Shown: positions 1 through 9,571 of the stretch, piece by piece | Position numbering within the stretch: the first letter of the stretch is position 1 | Layout of the letters: each line of letters starts with the position of its first letter | Origin: Helopsaltes ochotensis | Lineage: Eukaryota > Chordata > Aves > Passeriformes > Locustellidae | Length of the DNA: 64,000 nucleotides | NCBI GenBank assembly: GCA_013400155.1 | Contig: VXBM01001974.1 | Coordinates: forward strand, 14,006-78,005 | Direction of reading: 5' to 3' | Translations under genes and position numbers: made by a program | Notes under the pieces: generated by a model | Told to the model about the DNA's origin: nothing | Databases searched by the model: none | The model's input: only the letters and a program-made list of their open reading frames with translations

Positions 1-375
1 TCTTCTAATTCAGAGCTCACTTTTTGGTGTGCTTTGATGTGTATGATAGCTATCTTCTCAGGTAGCTGTACCGCATCCAGCAGTCTCAATATTTCTTGGG
101 AATGTTTAATACTCTTCCCTTGTGAGTTCAATAGTCCTCTCTCTTTCCATATGGCTCCATGTGCATGGACCACCCCAAATGCATACCTTGAATCTGTATA
201 GAGATTAATCTCTTTTCCTTTTGCCAGCTCCAGAGCCCGAATTAAGGCAATTATTTCCGCTTTCTGTGCAGAGGTATTTGTTGGTAATGGTCCAGACTCT
301 GTTACCTCTCGGCTTGTGGTAACTGCATACCCAGCATGCCTTTTCCCACTGATGATATAGCTGCTCCCATCCAGA
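1..375 (-). pseudogene. pol: Class I (gamma-like) ERV pol fragment, RNase H domain, cut by the window edge
   Basis: On the minus strand the segment reads as the RNase H domain of a retroviral Pol, which degrades the RNA strand of RNA/DNA hybrids during reverse transcription. The order of catalytic acidic residues is visible: Asp in an LDGSS motif (369-371), Glu in QKAEIIAL (255-257) and Asp in YTDSRYAF (192-194), followed by the conserved HIKAHQ histidine region near the edge. The frame is open to position 1, so the integrase should lie outside the window to the left. The reading breaks off abruptly near 376, where sequence with no pol similarity begins, so this is a 5'-truncated piece. It differs from the RNase H at 8.1-8.5 kb and so belongs to another class I lineage. 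Recognition of the domain is firm; lineage is inferred. Confidence 0.85.
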
Positions 376-838
376 GTGGAATGGGATGATCAATGATGCA
401 ACTGAAATCATCCCAAATCCTGCCTGGCAATGCTATGCCCCCTCCCTCCTCCCTTCCCAAAAAAACATTTTAACACCCCCCCAGAAACCCATACAATCAA
501 CTGAACAAAAAAAATATATGCACAAAAAACCCCCACAAAGTCAACACACCCATGATCTCCATTTTAGAATTGCCATTCCCCCATCTTCAGTCTTCAGTGA
601 AGTCTGTGCCTTTCCTGAAGTTCAATATGAAGTTAGAATCAGAGTGCAAATGGTATTCTGTATGCAAAGCTGGTTTTTTTCTGTTGCCCCAAGGTTTCAC
701 TGGTCCCTTAAAAGAAATACCCACAGTGCATTCTCCTCTCTCTCTTTTTGACACTTTCCTGTGAGTATTAGTGACACAAGAGGATCCACAGGAAGTGAGA
801 GAAGTGTTATGAACTCCCATGCCTCTGAATATAAATCC
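376..838. other. Unassigned sequence between a pol fragment and an LTR
   Basis: I recognise no gene here. The left part (about 420-540) is C- and A-rich low-complexity DNA. The rest has no motif I can assign. It may be a degraded ERV leader or U3 region, since it lies between two minus-strand retroviral pieces, but nothing in the sequence proves that. Confidence 0.3.
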
Positions 839-1480
839 CTGATGAAGAAAACAATGGGCAGGAGATCTGATTGACTCCTTTTAGTGCCTTTATTATAATC
901 AGCTCTTTTATGGGGAGCTGGAGGGGTCGCACAAGCTGCCGCCACTCCCTCTGATCACTGCTGAGGAGGAGGTGCAGGTCGAATCACTGCTCACGCTGCA
1001 GAGTCAGGATTCCTGCCTCACAGGGGCTCCTAGGAAGTCCTCTTGGCTCACGTGGTTTAGGGATGTCTATTTTGGCACCTTTTAGATTATGGTGAGGAGA
1101 TGGAAACTGCCCACAGGTAGCTTGAGGTTTTGTCAATATAGTAGTGCCTTTTATACGTTTAGATTTTGTATTGGCTCATTGTTTTAGGGACTTTTCGGTG
1201 TTTATTGGACATCCGCATGGAGCTGAGCATCATAGGAGTCTCTTGATTTCCCTATTAGGCGGTGTCAGTAGTTGGACAAGCAGGCAGGGAACAGTGTAGG
1301 CCTAGCCCAACGGAAGGTAAGGGGAATTTGGGATTTGGGGGAAGGGAATATACAACTGAGGTACAGATTCGGCACAAACAGTTTGAAATAATTGGTAAGT
1401 AACAGCATAACTTTTTAACAACATGACAAACAGTATAACAATACAACATACAACATACAGTGCATAACTTGGAATCTTTG
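839..1480 (-). mobile_element. Degraded LTR, minus strand (limits approximate)
   Basis: Read on the minus strand, a poly(A) signal AATAAA (complement of 889-894) lies in a GC-mixed R-like segment. A TATA-like CATAAAAG (near 906-912) sits just upstream. The stretch from about 846 resembles the module at about 2,355: both have an AATGGGC(C)AGGAGA word followed by GCCTTTATT after some 25-30 bases. That shared layout suggests two copies of one LTR family. The spacing between TATA-like box and poly(A) signal is unusually short, so the TATA call is weak. I found no convincing target-site duplication. Confidence 0.45.
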
Positions 1481-1856
1481 GGTTTTATTTATTTCACTTG
1501 ATGTCGGGATTTAGCTAAATTATGTAAAAATATTTGGTTTATTTTTTTAAAGATTGAAATTGCTCTCAGAAGTGCAAAGAATTCACAATTTCCACCTGAG
1601 GGGAAACTGGAGGCTCCAAATTGCGACACAAGGATTTTTTTTTTTAAATTGTGATTATTAAACTTCATTGCACCATTTTTGGGGTGGGAAAGGGCAAACC
1701 AGTACTGTTATCCAGCCTCTCTTAAATACCTCTATCTCCTGCTATTCACTGCTGTTCCAGAGAAAAATCAGTTTTACTACTTGTCAAAATTACGTGGAGC
1801 CAATACAATGGCAATTACAATATGTTATGATATATTGAGGTCTGAGCTTCAGGATC
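1481..1856. other. Unassigned AT-rich sequence between LTRs
   Basis: No gene or known repeat could be supported. There is a short T-run near 1,636-1,646 and otherwise mixed AT-rich sequence. It may be the far U3 part of the LTR to its left or host DNA trapped between insertions. Confidence 0.3.
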
Positions 1857-2334
1857 TGTCCGACCCCGACAGCCGTAGGTGGCCCGGATGGAATGGTACT
1901 GTGAGGTACCGCTCACCCCGATGCCTCAGCGGAGCTCCCAGCCTCAGGCAAACTTAGCAAGCTTAGTGATTAGCAGCTCTTAGAGATTTCAGCTCTTGCT
2001 TGCTAAGGTACCTCAGCAGACGCAGGGAGAGAAAGGAGGAGTTCTGTGTAAAGTTCCTCAGAGGTGTCTTTATTGGTGTTCTCTGTGAAGGGGTTCAGGG
2101 ACAGCTCTTCTGTCGAGCGGGGCAGAATTTGGGGTTTATATAGGGGGGAGGGGTTTTGAAAAGTGGACCAATGGAATGAGCTGGGGTAAAAAGTGCTCTA
2201 TGGTCTTACAGAGAGATAGGAGAGGGTCTAAGAGCGAGAGAGGGGTTTCTTTTGCCCATTCATTGTGACTAAGCATTTCTTTATCTTAGGCCACTGACCG
2301 CCAGAGAGGCCTTGCAGGCCTCATAGCTGCAACA
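1857..2334 (-). mobile_element. LTR with clear promoter and poly(A) layout, minus strand
   Basis: On the minus strand the segment has a TATA box (CCTATATAAA, complement of 2,135-2,144), an upstream CCAAT-type word near 2,166, and an AATAAA poly(A) signal (complement of 2,069-2,074) about 65 bases downstream of the TATA box. This is the expected U3-R-U5 order. Plausible ends are TGTCC at 1,857 and GCAACA at 2,334, giving TGT...ACA termini. I did not find matching 5-bp flanks, so the limits are tentative. No viral gene adjoins it on either side, so it is probably a solo LTR or a fragment. Confidence 0.6.
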
Positions 2335-2351
2335 ATGATAGCTCTGAGTGT

Positions 2352-2760
2352 CATGAATGGGCCAGGAGACGAATCTCCCTTTGAATGCCTTTATTAAGGA
2401 CAGTTAAAGACTGTCGCTCCCAGAGCGATGCATAGGAGGAAGTGAACAGCTTTGCCAGGCGGCAGAGCTGGGGCTTCCATCCTTGTGACAGTCCGCAGGA
2501 AAGCCCTTGTCGGCGCTTTCAGTCTAGGGGTGTCTTGTTGGTCGAGTGCTCTTTAGGTTGTGGCAACGGGACAAAAAGTTTCTATTGGCGTTCTGGCGTT
2601 CCTCCCTGCTCTGCCAGCCTGGAGGTATCATTCTAGTTCTTGGTGTTATGTGGGCTCACTGTTCTAGGGGTCTTTTCTTCTGGATAACACCAGATGCCTC
2701 CTAATTTGCATATAAACTTGTGTGCATGGTTTCATGGGAGCAGTGGAAGTGACACCCAAT
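2352..2760 (-). mobile_element. Degraded LTR, minus strand, same family as the one at 0.84-1.48 kb
   Basis: A minus-strand AATAAA signal (complement of 2,390-2,395) lies next to a word shared with the LTR near 850 (AATGGGCC AGGAGA, then GCCTTTATT). A possible left end is TGTCATGAATGG at 2,351-2,352. The right, U3 limit is not clear and the U3 may extend into the repeat block at 2,818-2,943. An octamer-like ATGCAAAT (minus strand, near 2,704) is present, but such an 8-mer can arise by chance. Confidence 0.45.
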
Positions 2761-2817
2761 GGAAAAGGGGCACAAGAACAAGGAAATTAAAGGGCAGGGG
2801 TACAAAGGCCAGGCAGT

Positions 2818-2943
2818 AACAGGGCAATTAACACAATTGATTAAGGATACTAGAATTGAGTAATCAAAACAATCAATTGGGGATACTGAAACAGGGTAAT
2901 TTCAGCAGTTAATTAGGGATACAGGAACAGGGTAATTAGCACA
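2818..2943. repeat. Degenerate tandem repeat, about 36-bp unit, 3.5 copies
   Basis: Units of roughly 35-37 bases each begin near AACAGGG(C/T)AATT, carry a central AATTGATT- or AATTAGGG-like word and end near GGATAC. The GGATAC ends fall near 2,845, 2,881 and 2,917, giving the period directly. The repeats lie upstream (minus-strand sense) of an LTR poly(A) signal, so they may be U3 enhancer-type direct repeats of a retroviral LTR. That role is inference. Confidence 0.65.
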
Positions 2944-3780
2944 GAATCTTATATGATGAATTTGTTCCTTACATGAGCACAGGGCTGCAGTTCTAATGTG
3001 GGCAAAATCCCCCATTGCTCTCTGCCACAGCAGCAAGCATCTGATCCATTTTCTGCGTGTTTCATTTCTTTGCTATGCCTACTGAAATTAACCACTTGAC
3101 AGCAGTCAAAATCTTGCAACTGGCCTCTTGTGACTTAGCAATCTCTCACAGATTTCATTTGATATAATAGTACAAAACCTTCTTGCTTTCAAATCTGTTT
3201 TTACAGTTGTTAGTTCATGAGTTACTACCTCCCTCCTGGCACCAGATGAAGCCATGCAGAGCTTAGGAACTGCAGGTTGGAATTGCATGGTCACAACCAT
3301 GGTGGCCATCCAAAGTGCTTGTTACCTTTGGAATTGAACTAAGCTTGTCCTGCCTTTTAAGCCCAGTTTGCTGCCTTTTTATCTCCTGGTAGAGATAAAA
3401 GGGAATCTCTTTGACAGGTTTGCACAGAGCCTGTGAGACATACCAGGACTGTAGCAATTCTGTCATGTGATGCATATTTGGGTCTGGGAATGGTTCTCTC
3501 CTCTGTGTGTTTGCTAGACTCTGATTTTACTGGAGCAAAACTGGAATTTTTTGACCCAGAACAAGTCTGGAGTGTAACTGCCCATGGAAAGGCAGGGCTG
3601 CTTTTCAGGTAAGGAACCAGATGCATGCTACCTACCTTAAAAGGTAGAAATTTAGTCTAAGTTAGTCATTCAATGGAGAAGCAGAACTGTGGTCTTGAAA
3701 CACATGCCAGACAGGAAGGAGCACAAAGAGCCTGTTTGAGTGGCTTGGACTAGATACTAGATAGGGCCATGTGTCATGTT
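2944..3780. other. Unassigned sequence, probably degraded ERV 3' region
   Basis: The block lies directly downstream (minus-strand sense) of an env stop codon, where a polypurine tract and 3' LTR would be expected. I see neither a clear polypurine tract nor an AATAAA signal on the minus strand until 2,395. No protein family was recognised in its open frames. It could be a very long U3 or unrelated sequence. Confidence 0.3.
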
Positions 3781-4311
3781 TCAGCCTCGCAACCTCGGGA
3801 CCAGGTCAGCTGGGAGTAGTGTAGCAAATAAAACAGTGAGGATAACAACAAAAATCCCAATAATGTTGTAAAAAAGAGAAGCAACCCATCCCAGATGTCC
3901 TAAATGTCCAAACAGGTTCTCAAACCACTCAGGAATGTTTTCAGTTTTTAGATCTCTCACATCTTCTTTAAGCAGCTGGATGCTCCTGGAGATTGACTGG
4001 TTGTGATCAGACGAGCTGAAGCAGCAGAGGCCATCAAAGTCTTGGCAGGCATGCCCATGGACTATCAGCAAGAAATCAATTGCTGCCCGATTTTGAAGCG
4101 TTGCATGCCTGGTGTTCTTATCCTTGAGAAGGTCACTAAGTGCTTTGGATGTTCTGTTGACATGCTTACTAATCCAAAACTCCAAGTCACCAAGACTTTT
4201 TGCAGCGGCTACCCATGGGAGGAAAATGGATACTGCAACCCTTTTAGTTCTTGGCCAATCAAAATATTTGGAATTGCAATTTTCATCAAATTCGGTAAAT
4301 GCTTGTGTTTG
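3781..4311 (-). pseudogene. env: ERV env, transmembrane (TM) subunit with SU/TM cleavage site (env A)
   Basis: The frame is uninterrupted over about 530 bases from a TGA near 4,313 to the TGA stop at 3,781-3,783. From the N-terminus it holds the end of a surface subunit, a furin-type site RTKR (4,240-4,251), a hydrophobic fusion-peptide-like stretch starting VAVSIFLPWV, and a helical region. Then come the conserved loop with the CX6CC motif (4,021-4,047, CQDFDGLCC) and a hydrophobic membrane span (about 3,800-3,880) before a short tail. These are the hallmarks of a gamma/alpha-type retroviral TM glycoprotein that mediates membrane fusion. There is no matching uninterrupted surface subunit: an LTR abuts the 5' side at about 4,357, and the surface-subunit start lies beyond it at 5.28-5.55 kb. 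The gene is therefore broken as a whole, although this domain has no stop or frameshift. Confidence 0.85.
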
Positions 4312-4356
4312 TCAAGCCAATCTATTATTTTGTTTCCAGTCTTGAAGGAGGGTTAT

Positions 4357-4806
4357 TGACACGGTGCTGGAATAGCCCGCTGACACAGTGTGACACTGGG
4401 GCCGGGGAATCCCAGCCAGCTTGCACCCCAGCCCAATGCCAAGAGTGGCTGCCCTCAGACGGCTCACAGTCCAAGTGGCAGTGCAGAGCAAAGCTTCTCT
4501 CTACAGCTTCTGTGTATCTTTGGCATCGAGGTTTGAAGCAAGAGTCAAAGAACGCTCTCTCACAGAGGTCTTTATTCTGTGGGGTGGTGCAGGAGAGACA
4601 GAGGGAAGGGTCCTCTGATAACATTTTAACAGGAGGGCAGAGAGGGCAGGGAAGATAGGTGATTGGCCCAGTTTAACACAGGGCAGGGTCAGGAGAAGGG
4701 GGCAAAGGGGCAGGGGAGGGGAAAACCTGGGGTAAAACCAAAATAAACCAGACACTGGGGGTTTATAACCATAACGTATCAAACTTACCAAAAACCCATT
4801 GCAACA
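4357..4806 (-). mobile_element. LTR-like module inside an env gene, minus strand
   Basis: On the minus strand an AATAAA signal (complement of 4,571-4,576) lies downstream of a TTAAAATG TATA-like word near 4,622-4,630. A CCAAT-type word is near 4,662. Possible ends are TGACAC (4,357 or 4,381) and GCAACA (4,801-4,806). The module interrupts the space between the env TM subunit (left) and the env signal peptide and surface-subunit start (right), so it looks like a later insertion. Ends and flanks are not resolved. Confidence 0.5.
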
Positions 4807-5050
4807 GTGCCTGGGAAATCTCCGGCTAGCCCCTTCCTGGATTGTGCCAGGCGTGGCTGCTCCCTGACCCCACTACAGGTCTGGGTAGTGGTAGAGCAGG
4901 GCCACTGCTCTCCCTAGCAGCAGTGTTAGAACAGGCAAAACGAGGCTGGTGACTTTTTAAAAAAATACCCTGTTTATTAGAAACTTAGAACAACTGGAGT
5001 TGAGGCCTCAAGCTATTTCCTCCCATGACCAGATCTCTGCTGTTCTAGTA
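4807..5050 (-). mobile_element. Second LTR-like R/U5 fragment, minus strand
   Basis: A minus-strand AATAAA (complement of 4,973-4,978) follows a GC-rich segment beginning TGCCTGGGAAATC at about 4,807. No TATA box is visible upstream, so this is probably a truncated LTR or an R/U5 remnant next to the module at 4,357-4,806. The call rests mainly on the poly(A) signal and on location, so confidence is low. Confidence 0.3.
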
Positions 5051-5279
5051 TCTCCACAATATCCAACAGTTAGCGATGTTAAATTCATAGCTTATTCTTC
5101 CAATTAGATCTAAAAAGAAAATTTTCTGACCTAAGATCTTGATTCCCATCCCTTTTTTGTTTATCCCTTTTACTTCTTTTTCTTTTATCTTAATAGGTCT
5201 GGTTCATATATTCCCTCTTTTACCCTTTTCTCCTCAGGTTTCCTTTCTGAACATAGCCATTTTTCCCTATAGGACATTC

Positions 5280-5552
5280 TCACCGCAGTTTTTGTTTATG
5301 GTTTCCTATGTTTCCAGAGAGCCAATAGGTTTTGCCATGCTCTATGCATGTCTTTAACTGTGAAAAGTCAATAGAATTGGGAGACAGGTTTGTGTGGATC
5401 CTTAGGACTGCACTCCGAGAGTCTCCTGCATAAAGAGAGTAGTAACATTTATGATAGGGGTCTGTCTGACTTCCCTGAATCCTTGCTATTAGCAGTGCTA
5501 ACATCAGCAGGGGTCCGGTACAGGTCACTCTCCCAGCTTCCGTATTTCCCAC
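5280..5552 (-). pseudogene. env: ERV env start: signal peptide and N-terminal surface subunit (env A)
   Basis: A 90-residue open frame on the minus strand has a hydrophobic signal-peptide-like core (GPLLMLALLIARIQG, about residues 13-27). A Cys- and Asn-containing ectodomain follows (DPYHKCYYSLYAGD, then SQLKTC), as expected at the N-terminus of a retroviral surface glycoprotein. The frame ends at a stop at 5,280. Sequence below it (5.28-5.0 kb) is full of stops. Its position 3' of the class I integrase and 5' of the env TM subunit fits the pol-env order. Whether it and the TM at 3.78-4.31 kb were once one gene cannot be proved, because LTR modules lie between them. Confidence 0.55.
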
Positions 5553-5784
5553 TCCCTTTTGGGACAGTCTAACAGAGCATCTGAGACTCAGAGCGTTCTT
5601 ATGGTGAGAGTGTAACCTGATCTGGTCTTGCCCCTTGTAATGTGTTCTTACCAGTGTTGGGGGGGTTAGATTTGTATTTTTTTTTCCTTATAGAATTTTT
5701 TCCCATAAGTTGCCAGGAAACTAACTACTGGGTACTTATAGGTACTTAAGAAGAACAAAAGGGGCCAAAGGAGATTTGTAGCAC

Positions 5785-6490
5785 CTGGCTACACTTCTTT
5801 TTGTCTCTAGGTGTTTCTCTTGGAGGGAGGAGATCACCCGAGTTTTGGGGCAGGAAAATGACAGGGCTGGGGGCAGCTTCAGTCTCTTGCTCTTGACATC
5901 AGAGAGAGGATGTTCAGGCTGCTCTTACTGCGGGAGGAGTTTTCACTGCCACCAAGACTGGTTCTGGGAAATGTACCATCACCTGCTTGTGTGTCTAGGA
6001 ATTCTGAGCTCTCCTCCACCTGCCCTGCTGGGCCAGTCCTGTCCCACCACCACCACTTCTTTGGCACTGCTTTGGAGCTTTTTGCTACTCTGTGGCCCCA
6101 CATCCCCCTGCCCTGCCGGGACATTCCTGCCGTTCCAGTTACCACCATGGAGCTTCTGGTGCATCCCACCCACCAGCCTGGGATTTTCCACTGTTCCAGC
6201 TTGGTGTTCTCGGAGTCCCAAGAGACCAGACTTCCCCAGGCTTGGTGAAACAAAAGCCCCCTTGAGGTTCCTGGTTTTATTTATCATTAATGCTGTATTT
6301 GTTGTTGTTTGTTTGCCTTGTTGTACATACTAGTAAAGAGCTGTTATTCCTGTGCCCATATCTTTGCCTGAGAACGCACTTAAGATCCAAAATTTTAATA
6401 ATTTGGAGGGGGGTTGAATTATGCATTTCAAAGGGACATCCTGCCCTCCCTAGGAGATACCTGTCTTTTCCAAGACAACTGGTTACTTTG
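5785..6490 (+). mobile_element. Plus-strand LTR-like repeat lying between pol and env (tentative)
   Basis: This block has a C- and G-rich left half (about 5,990-6,200) and a right half with TTTATTTATCATT and TAGTAAAGAGCTG words, ending in an AT-rich tail near 6,400-6,480. From general familiarity I recognise the right half as resembling a repeat common in songbird genomes, but I could not verify this. It separates the end of the class I integrase from the env signal peptide, where a normal provirus would have little or no spacer. A later insertion would explain the gap. Orientation and limits are guesses. Confidence 0.35.
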
Positions 6491-6619
6491 TTTTGCAGTG
6501 ACTCACTTCCCTTCTTGTATTGACTTGTATGTTTCCTTTTGGAGCCTGATTGCTAAGTGGCCGGGAGGATGCTCTATTCTTTGGGAAGGCAGGATTTTTG
6601 ATCTGTAATGAGAAATACC

Positions 6620-6850
6620 AGAAATTTAAAATAAATATTTGAATAGTATTCCATAGACAACATCTCAGTCTACTGACAACTTTTAACTTCAATGTTCCAT
6701 AGGAAGTAATAAATATTCAAATAGTAATCCATAGATAACAACTTTAAATTATAAGTCATAAATAACATCTTTAAATAGCAATTCATAAAATAACATCTTA
6801 ATCTGTAAAACAACTTTTAACTTTAACATTTCATAGGGAGTAAAAAACAT
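6620..6850. repeat. AT-rich block of imperfect short repeats
   Basis: Words of the type AATAAATATT(T/C)(A/G)AATAGTA, TCCATAGA(C/T)AACA and ACAACTTTTAACTT(C/T)AA recur several times (for example near 6,631, 6,710 and 6,805). They form a decayed, partly duplicated AT-rich segment. It lies just downstream of the class I pol C-terminus. No coding frame survives. Confidence 0.55.
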
Positions 6851-6904
6851 TGCCTTCTTTTGCTCTACTTGCCCTGGGTTTTCTTTTTAAGGATTAGTTT
6901 CATG

Positions 6905-8050
6905 TCTGTTGTATTGACTACTGTTCATTCAGTAGGAGCTAGTACTGGACGTTTTACTCTGGTGATAAGAGTCCACCCTCTCTCTTGTGTCCTTACTGGA
7001 GTTTCTGTGGTCAAGAGGACTTGAAAGGGACCTCCCACCTGGGGGTTAATGGTTGTTCTTTCCGTACTTCCATTAAAACCCAATCCCCTGGTTGGAACGA
7101 GTGAATTTCAAAATCAGTGGGGGTTCTTTGGGATGGTATCTGTTCCTTCTTAATTCTTCTAAGGCATTTGTAGTGATCTGTATATATTTCTTTGTACTCT
7201 GTTCCCCTTCTTCATAAGTTCCCACACAACCTGAGGTAGTTAGCAATGGTAGTCCAAACATTGTTTCGTAGGGGGAGATGCCTATGTCCACTCTCGGCTT
7301 CGTTCTTATTCTCATTAATGCCAATGGGAGGCACTTTAACCAGTTCATTTTAGTTTCTTCTACTAATTTTGTGAGTTTTACTTCTAAAGTTTTGTTCATT
7401 CTTTCTACTCTTCCAGAGCTTTGGGGTCTCCATGGGGTGTGGAGTCTCCAAGTGATTCTTAATGCTTCAGCCACTTGGTGTAAAACTTTGGTTGTGAAGT
7501 GTGGCCCCCTGTCTGAATCAATGATGAATGAATCAAGTCCATATCTTGGTATTATTTGCTCAAGTAGAATCTTACTGACTACTCTTGCCATAGCTCTTGT
7601 GGTTAGAAATGCCAGTGGGTTAAATGATCTATAACTATTAATAAATGCCTGAACCTCTGGACTGGGGGAAGTTCTGTAAAATCCACTTGAACATTTTGGA
7701 AGGGCCTCTGGGCTAGCTCCCTTTCACCCAGTGGTGCTTTTCCCATCACTTTCCTATTTAGTCGTTGACAAATACAGTCATACAGTCTCTAGTTACCATC
7801 TTAGCAATTTCAAATGCATACATACGTTCACATGAAATGGTCACAAACGGCCTGCATTCCCCAATGTGTTGAAGCATGTAAGTTTTCTAAAAGTTTCCTG
7901 GTTGAAGTCTTATTCAATATTTGTCTCCCATCTGGCATTGTCCCCTTTCCTTTTTCATCTTTGATACCTCCCTGTTTCTGTAATTCTTTCTGTTCCTGTT
8001 CACTAAAAATTGGGATTTCTTCATTATCTCTGTCCTCCAAGGCCACCAAT
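6905..8050 (-). pseudogene. pol: Class I (gamma-like) ERV pol, integrase
   Basis: Integrase joins viral DNA to host DNA. On the minus strand the domains run in order. First is an N-terminal zinc-binding region with the two histidines in LHASTHWG (within 7,828-8,049), whose distal CxxC part is degraded. Next is a catalytic core with all three acidic residues: Asp in QVDF (7,681-7,683), Asp in IIDSDRGPHF and Glu in SGRVERMN. Last is a C-terminal SH3-like region reading VLLTTETP...RGWTLITRVKR near 6,910-7,040. The core frame (7,073-7,591) is open for 172 codons and continues without a stop upstream to the first Asp. Frameshifts separate the zinc-binding part and the C-terminus from it. The sequence follows the class I RNase H at 8.06-8.5 kb in the usual order. 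Confidence 0.85.
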
Positions 8051-8055
8051 TGAAG

Positions 8056-8500
8056 GATCCTCTCATCCTTTTCTGAGGCAGCTTCTTTAGCTACCTGATC
8101 TGCTAAGTTGTTTTCTCTGTGCCTCTCTAGATGTCTCTCTCTGATGTCCTTTTATATGTACTATTGCAATCTCTAAGGGGTCCTTTAAGGCTTCCAATGT
8201 TTCCCTTACTAACTTTTCATGGACTTAGGTTTTACCTTTAGAATTTGTGAATCCCCTCTCTTCCCAAATTTTACCAAACATGCACCACCCCATAAGCATA
8301 TTTGGACTCAGGATAAATAGTTCCCTTTTTATATCTCAACCATTGCAGTCCTCTTAATAGCGTATATATCTCACAGCACTGGACAGACTATTTCATCGAA
8401 CGTCTACCTTTTTCTATAACCTCCATGTTCTTACCATCTGTCACTGCATACTCCGACACTCTCCTTCCCTCAGTCACTTCAGAAGAACCATCAACAAATA
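8056..8500 (-). pseudogene. pol: Class I ERV pol, RNase H domain
   Basis: The domain begins with LFVDGSS (first catalytic Asp at 8,490-8,492), and the Glu of the CCEIY helix follows near 8,368. At the third acidic position the motif reads YPESKYAYG, so Asp is replaced by Glu (8,307-8,309). The conserved HIKGHQ region follows near 8,130-8,160. The frame is broken by a TAG just before the Glu helix, by another stop after YGVVHV and by later changes. The gene is therefore non-functional. It is collinear with the class I reverse transcriptase on its right and the integrase on its left. Confidence 0.8.
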
Positions 8501-9571
8501 ACCTCTCTCCTTCTGGCAATGGCTGTTCTTGTAAATCTTCTCTTACTTTGGTCTGCAAATCAATTGGTTTGATACAGCAATGTTCTAGACTTTCATCAGG
8601 TTCCCCATATAAGAACTGTAGTGGGTTCTGAATTCTTGTAGTGGTTAATTCTAGATTCTCAATATTAGTTAATCCATATTTTAACAATCTGCTATCTGTA
8701 ATCCACTGACTGGCCCTCTTGCTTAGTATCGTTTTCAAATCATGAGGTGTATACACTTTAATTTTGCCTCCAAATGTTAATTTGTAACTTTCTTCTACTA
8801 AGGCCACAGTTGCGGCTACTGATTACAGACATGTTGGGCAACCTCTAACCACTGGATCTAACAACTGGGACACATAGGCAACAGTTTTCCTTTCTCCACA
8901 CCATTTCTGGACTCATACTCCATATGCAATTCCCTCTTCTGCATTTATAAATAATTCAAAAGGTTTTGCTAAATCTGGTAAAATAAAAACCGTTAATAAT
9001 TTTTCTTTAACTCTTTTAATTTCTGTTCATCTTCTTCATCCCTGTTTAAAGGTTCTTCCTCTACTAATTTACCATAAAGGAATTTTATGGATTTGGTATG
9101 CCCATCTATCCACAATTTACAATAACCAATCAGTCCTGGAAATTTCCATACATCCCTTTTTGTTTTTGGTGCAGGTAGGGAGAGAATCCCTTGAATTTTT
9201 TTTTGCTTCTAGTTTTTTATGCCCTTTCCCAACCAGATGGCCTAAATATTTTACTTCCAGTTCTACAAATTGGAGTTTCTTCTTTGACACTTTTAAACCC
9301 TTTTGCCCTAAGAAGTTCAATAATTTTATGGTTGTTTCCCAAACTTGTTCTCTCTGTTCCCCTGATACTAATAAGTCATCAACATACTGCAGGATTAGGT
9401 ATCTCTTACCGATTGGAACTGTCTTAATAGCTCTTCTAGAGCTTGGCCAAATAAATTTGGGGATTCTGTGAATGCTTGGGGTAACCAGGTCCATTGACGT
9501 TGCTGTTTCCTCCCTGTGTCTTGATCATGCCACTCAAAGGCAAACCAACTTTTACTATCCTTTGATAGGGG
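8501..9571 (-). pseudogene. pol: Class I ERV pol, reverse transcriptase palm to connection
   Basis: Reverse transcriptase copies viral RNA into DNA. On the minus strand this piece starts abruptly in the middle of the palm with SKDSKSWFAFEWHD, then RQWTWLPQAFTESPNLFGQ, and carries the catalytic YVDD box at 9,375-9,386. A thumb motif KVKYLGHLVGKG-type stretch and the connection domain follow (YTPHDLKTIL and LLKYGLTN, within 8,540-8,807). There is a one-base frame change between the LFGQ motif and YVDD (about 9,400-9,420), and further stops lie in 8,810-9,117. The fingers and the first catalytic Asp motif are missing because the reading begins at the junction with a class II integrase at about 9,572. 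Confidence 0.85.

Noticed and set aside
5845..6333. A 162-codon plus-strand frame with a Cys-rich start
   Set aside because: It lies in a GC-rich repeat-like block inside an ERV, has no domain resemblance, and overlapping frames are equally open on both strands because of the base composition.
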